A DNA stretch of 64,000 bases from Gemmatimonadota bacterium (GTDB lineage Bacteria > Gemmatimonadota > Gemmatimonadetes > Gemmatimonadales > GWC2-71-9), in contig PNAE01000013.1 of NCBI GenBank assembly GCA_003169895.1, forward strand, positions 1-64,000, written 5' to 3'. The notes beneath the pieces were generated by a model. That model was not told the origin of the DNA and made no database searches. It saw only the letters and a program-made list of their open reading frames with translations. Below are positions 63,897-64,000 of this stretch, piece after piece. The position numbers were made by a program, and so were the translations under genes. Every line of letters begins with the position of its first letter. Position 1 is the stretch's first letter.

Positions 63897-64000
63897 CAAC
63901 CCTCTTTCTTCGCCGCCGAAGGGAACCTCGGCGTATCGATCGTCAGGTTGAACGTTTCGGCCGGCCCGACCGGAAGCACTTCAAGGCCAATGTCGAGCAC
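63896..64000 (-). CDS. C-terminal end of an upstream T6SS gene (runs off right edge)
   Basis: The last 34 codons of a gene entering from the right edge, ending FNLTIDTPRFPSAAKKEG before TGA. Strand-rich and followed by a basic tail, it could be the end of a sheath or sheath-linked protein (TssC is expected here), but the fragment is too short to name. It overlaps the next gene by 1-3 bases. Confidence 0.55.
   Translation of the reverse strand: MLDIGLEVLPVGPAETFNLTIDTPRFPSAAKKEG

Noticed and set aside
44762-64000. Extracellular contractile injection system (phage-like eCIS) instead of T6SS
   Set aside because: TssK, TssF, TssG and a ClpV-type ATPase are T6SS-specific; no eCIS AAA ATPase, LysM baseplate protein or tail fibre is seen in the window.

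Overview
The window looks like a chromosomal piece of a GC-rich, diderm, menaquinone-using bacterium, most probably a member of the Gemmatimonadota. This is inferred from PEP-CTERM proteins with VPEP signals, a Kdo/Lpt outer-membrane operon, the futalosine menaquinone route and the overall codon style; no rRNA or marker phylogeny was available. Many coding sequences overlap by 1-4 bases, so long translationally coupled operons are the rule.

Region 1 (1-8.75 kb) is accessory DNA: transposase relics (IS110-like at the left edge, IS91-like near 4.9 kb), an Ig/BNR lipoprotein, three PEP-CTERM exported proteins (two with sigma-54-type promoters), a patchwork of gene fragments (DUF3472, DUF6438, AraC 5' end, DUF4386 3' end) that abut almost base to base, and small orphan genes with integron attC-like ends.

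Region 2 (8.76-23.1 kb) is core: a coupled plus-strand operon (DUF512 radical SAM-like protein, der, plsY, gpsA, MerR-type regulator); a seven-gene minus-strand operon (HAD phosphatase, nucleotidyltransferase, ATP-grasp, class III aminotransferase, CDP-alcohol phosphatidyltransferase, Gfo/Idh oxidoreductase, UPF0104 membrane protein) that looks like an undescribed phospholipid head-group or amino-polyol pathway; surE-pcm-dedA; tRNA-Arg(CCT); and a YfgM-like TPR membrane protein.

At 23308-23335 lies a near-canonical dif site (XerC arm, TGTATA centre, XerD arm) in a convergent intergenic gap, so the replication terminus is probably here. A XerC/D-type recombinase gene lies 17 kb away at 40.1-41.0 kb.

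Region 3 (23.4-44.6 kb, all minus strand) is transcribed towards dif. A 15-gene run kdsB-pyrG-kdsA-kdsC-kdsD-lptC-lptA-lptB-rpoN-GT2-GT4-UPF0104-YfhO-DPM-dapF joins Kdo synthesis, LPS transport, sigma-54 and surface glycosylation. Upstream is mqnE-mqnA-mqnC-ispF-xer-trpG/pabA.

Region 4 (44.7-64 kb) is a type VI secretion-like contractile system in an unusual form. From the right edge it has a C-terminal fragment of an upstream gene, a small accessory protein, an Hcp-like tube, a TssE/gp25-like protein, VgrG, TssF, a PASTA-TssG fusion, TssK and ClpV. These are followed by a signalling/envelope module: two signal peptide-TM-FHA proteins, two FHA-like-TM-M15-peptidase-like proteins, a Ser/Thr kinase, a vWA-like protein, a polytopic protein and a PEGA/Sel1 protein. 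The module is partly duplicated, and the duplication left a kinase relic and a chimeric mqnE-fabF gene. No TssJ/L/M genes are seen in the window, so the TM/FHA/M15 proteins are candidates for an alternative membrane anchor.
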